In this document: piece after piece, positions 12,783 to 12,974 of the stretch
How the letters are laid out: each line of letters begins with the position of its first letter
Numbering within the stretch: the stretch's first letter is position 1
Origin: a bacterium
GTDB taxonomy: Bacteria > UBA8248
DNA: 12,974 bases
Direction of reading: 5' to 3'
Assembly (NCBI GenBank): GCA_027622355.1
Contig: JAQBZT010000047.1
Coordinates: 1-12,974 of the forward strand
Translations under genes and position numbers: made by a program
The notes under the pieces: model-generated
Told to the model about the DNA's origin: nothing
The model's database searches: none
The model's input: the letters and a program-made list of their open reading frames with translations, nothing else

Positions 12783-12974
12783 ATGCGCAAGGTGGTGCTT
12801 TTCAGATCGATGTTCGTCCTGCTTTTCTTCTTCCTCGCGTCTCATTCCGCCTGGGGCGCGGAAACCACCAAGTGGTTCAATCTGGGCATTCAGGCCAAAA
12901 AAGACGACGAGAAGATCAAGTATTTCACGAAGGTCATCGAGATCGATCCCAATCACATCACGGCGTACAACAAC
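12783..12974 (+). CDS. N-terminus of a secreted TPR-repeat protein (cut by the window edge)
   Basis: Sixty-four codons are visible and the frame is still open at the end. A typical signal peptide starts MRKVVLF (positive N-terminus), continues with a Phe/Leu-rich core (about residues 10-18), and probably ends after SAWG or SAWGA near residue 24-25. The mature part begins with one TPR-like repeat (WFNLGIQAKKDDEKIKYF, then IEIDPNHITAYN), with the usual Trp, Leu-Gly, Ile/Tyr and Asp-Pro positions. It is probably periplasmic or outer-membrane-linked through protein binding. The ATG at 12783 has GGAGGA six bases upstream; the nearer ATG at 12778 opens a frame without signal or repeat. It follows the iron-sulfur gene by 28 bp and may share its transcript. 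Function unknown. Confidence 0.8.
   Translation, partial: MRKVVLFRSMFVLLFFFLASHSAWGAETTKWFNLGIQAKKDDEKIKYFTKVIEIDPNHITAYNN

Overview
High-GC bacterial DNA with densely packed genes and Shine-Dalgarno starts. The organism is probably Gram-negative: the window holds a heptosyltransferase-type (GT9) glycosyltransferase, a Wzx-like flippase and a set of nucleotide-sugar enzymes, as expected for LPS or O-antigen assembly. I cannot name the lineage from sequence alone. A Sec-decoding, possibly deltaproteobacteria-like, uncultured bacterium fits, but this is inference.

The most notable item is at 1291-1851. An OsmC/Ohr-family gene carries an in-frame TGA (1540-1542) exactly where the family has its peroxidatic cysteine. 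The OsmC reading frame continues on the other side, including the second conserved Cys. A perfect hairpin (1557-1571, loop GGUAC) starts 14 nt after the TGA and looks like a bacterial SECIS element. I read this as a selenocysteine-containing OsmC protein that ordinary gene callers would split into two fragments.

Layout. 1-167: two back-to-back perfect hairpins and no gene. 168-1121 (-): D-2-hydroxyacid dehydrogenase. 1122-1290: divergent control region with two similar 14-bp inverted repeats 19 bp apart. 1291-1851 (+): seleno-OsmC. 1848-7669 (-): a six-gene run, probably one operon, transcribed from the 7669 end in the order SAM methyltransferase, GT4 glycosyltransferase, cupin, zinc-type sugar C-methyltransferase, UXS-like NAD-dependent epimerase/decarboxylase, Gfo/Idh/MocA oxidoreductase. 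The last four genes overlap or almost touch. 7851-8630 (+): TylF/MycF-type O-methyltransferase, divergent from the operon. 8664-11257 (-): Wzx-like flippase preceded by the GT9 glycosyltransferase. 11258-11461: divergent promoter region. 11462-12754 (+): HdrD/GlpC-like iron-sulfur (CCG-domain) protein. 12783-end (+): start of a secreted TPR protein, cut by the window edge.

How the genes work together (inference): the UXS-like SDR, Gfo/Idh enzyme, cupin and C-methyltransferase would build an unusual, probably C-methylated, NDP-sugar. The GT4 and GT9 enzymes would add sugars to a lipid-linked glycan, the two other methyltransferases would decorate it, and Wzx would flip it across the inner membrane. 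The hydroxyacid dehydrogenase, seleno-OsmC, Fe-S protein and TPR gene flank this glycan locus and need not be part of it.
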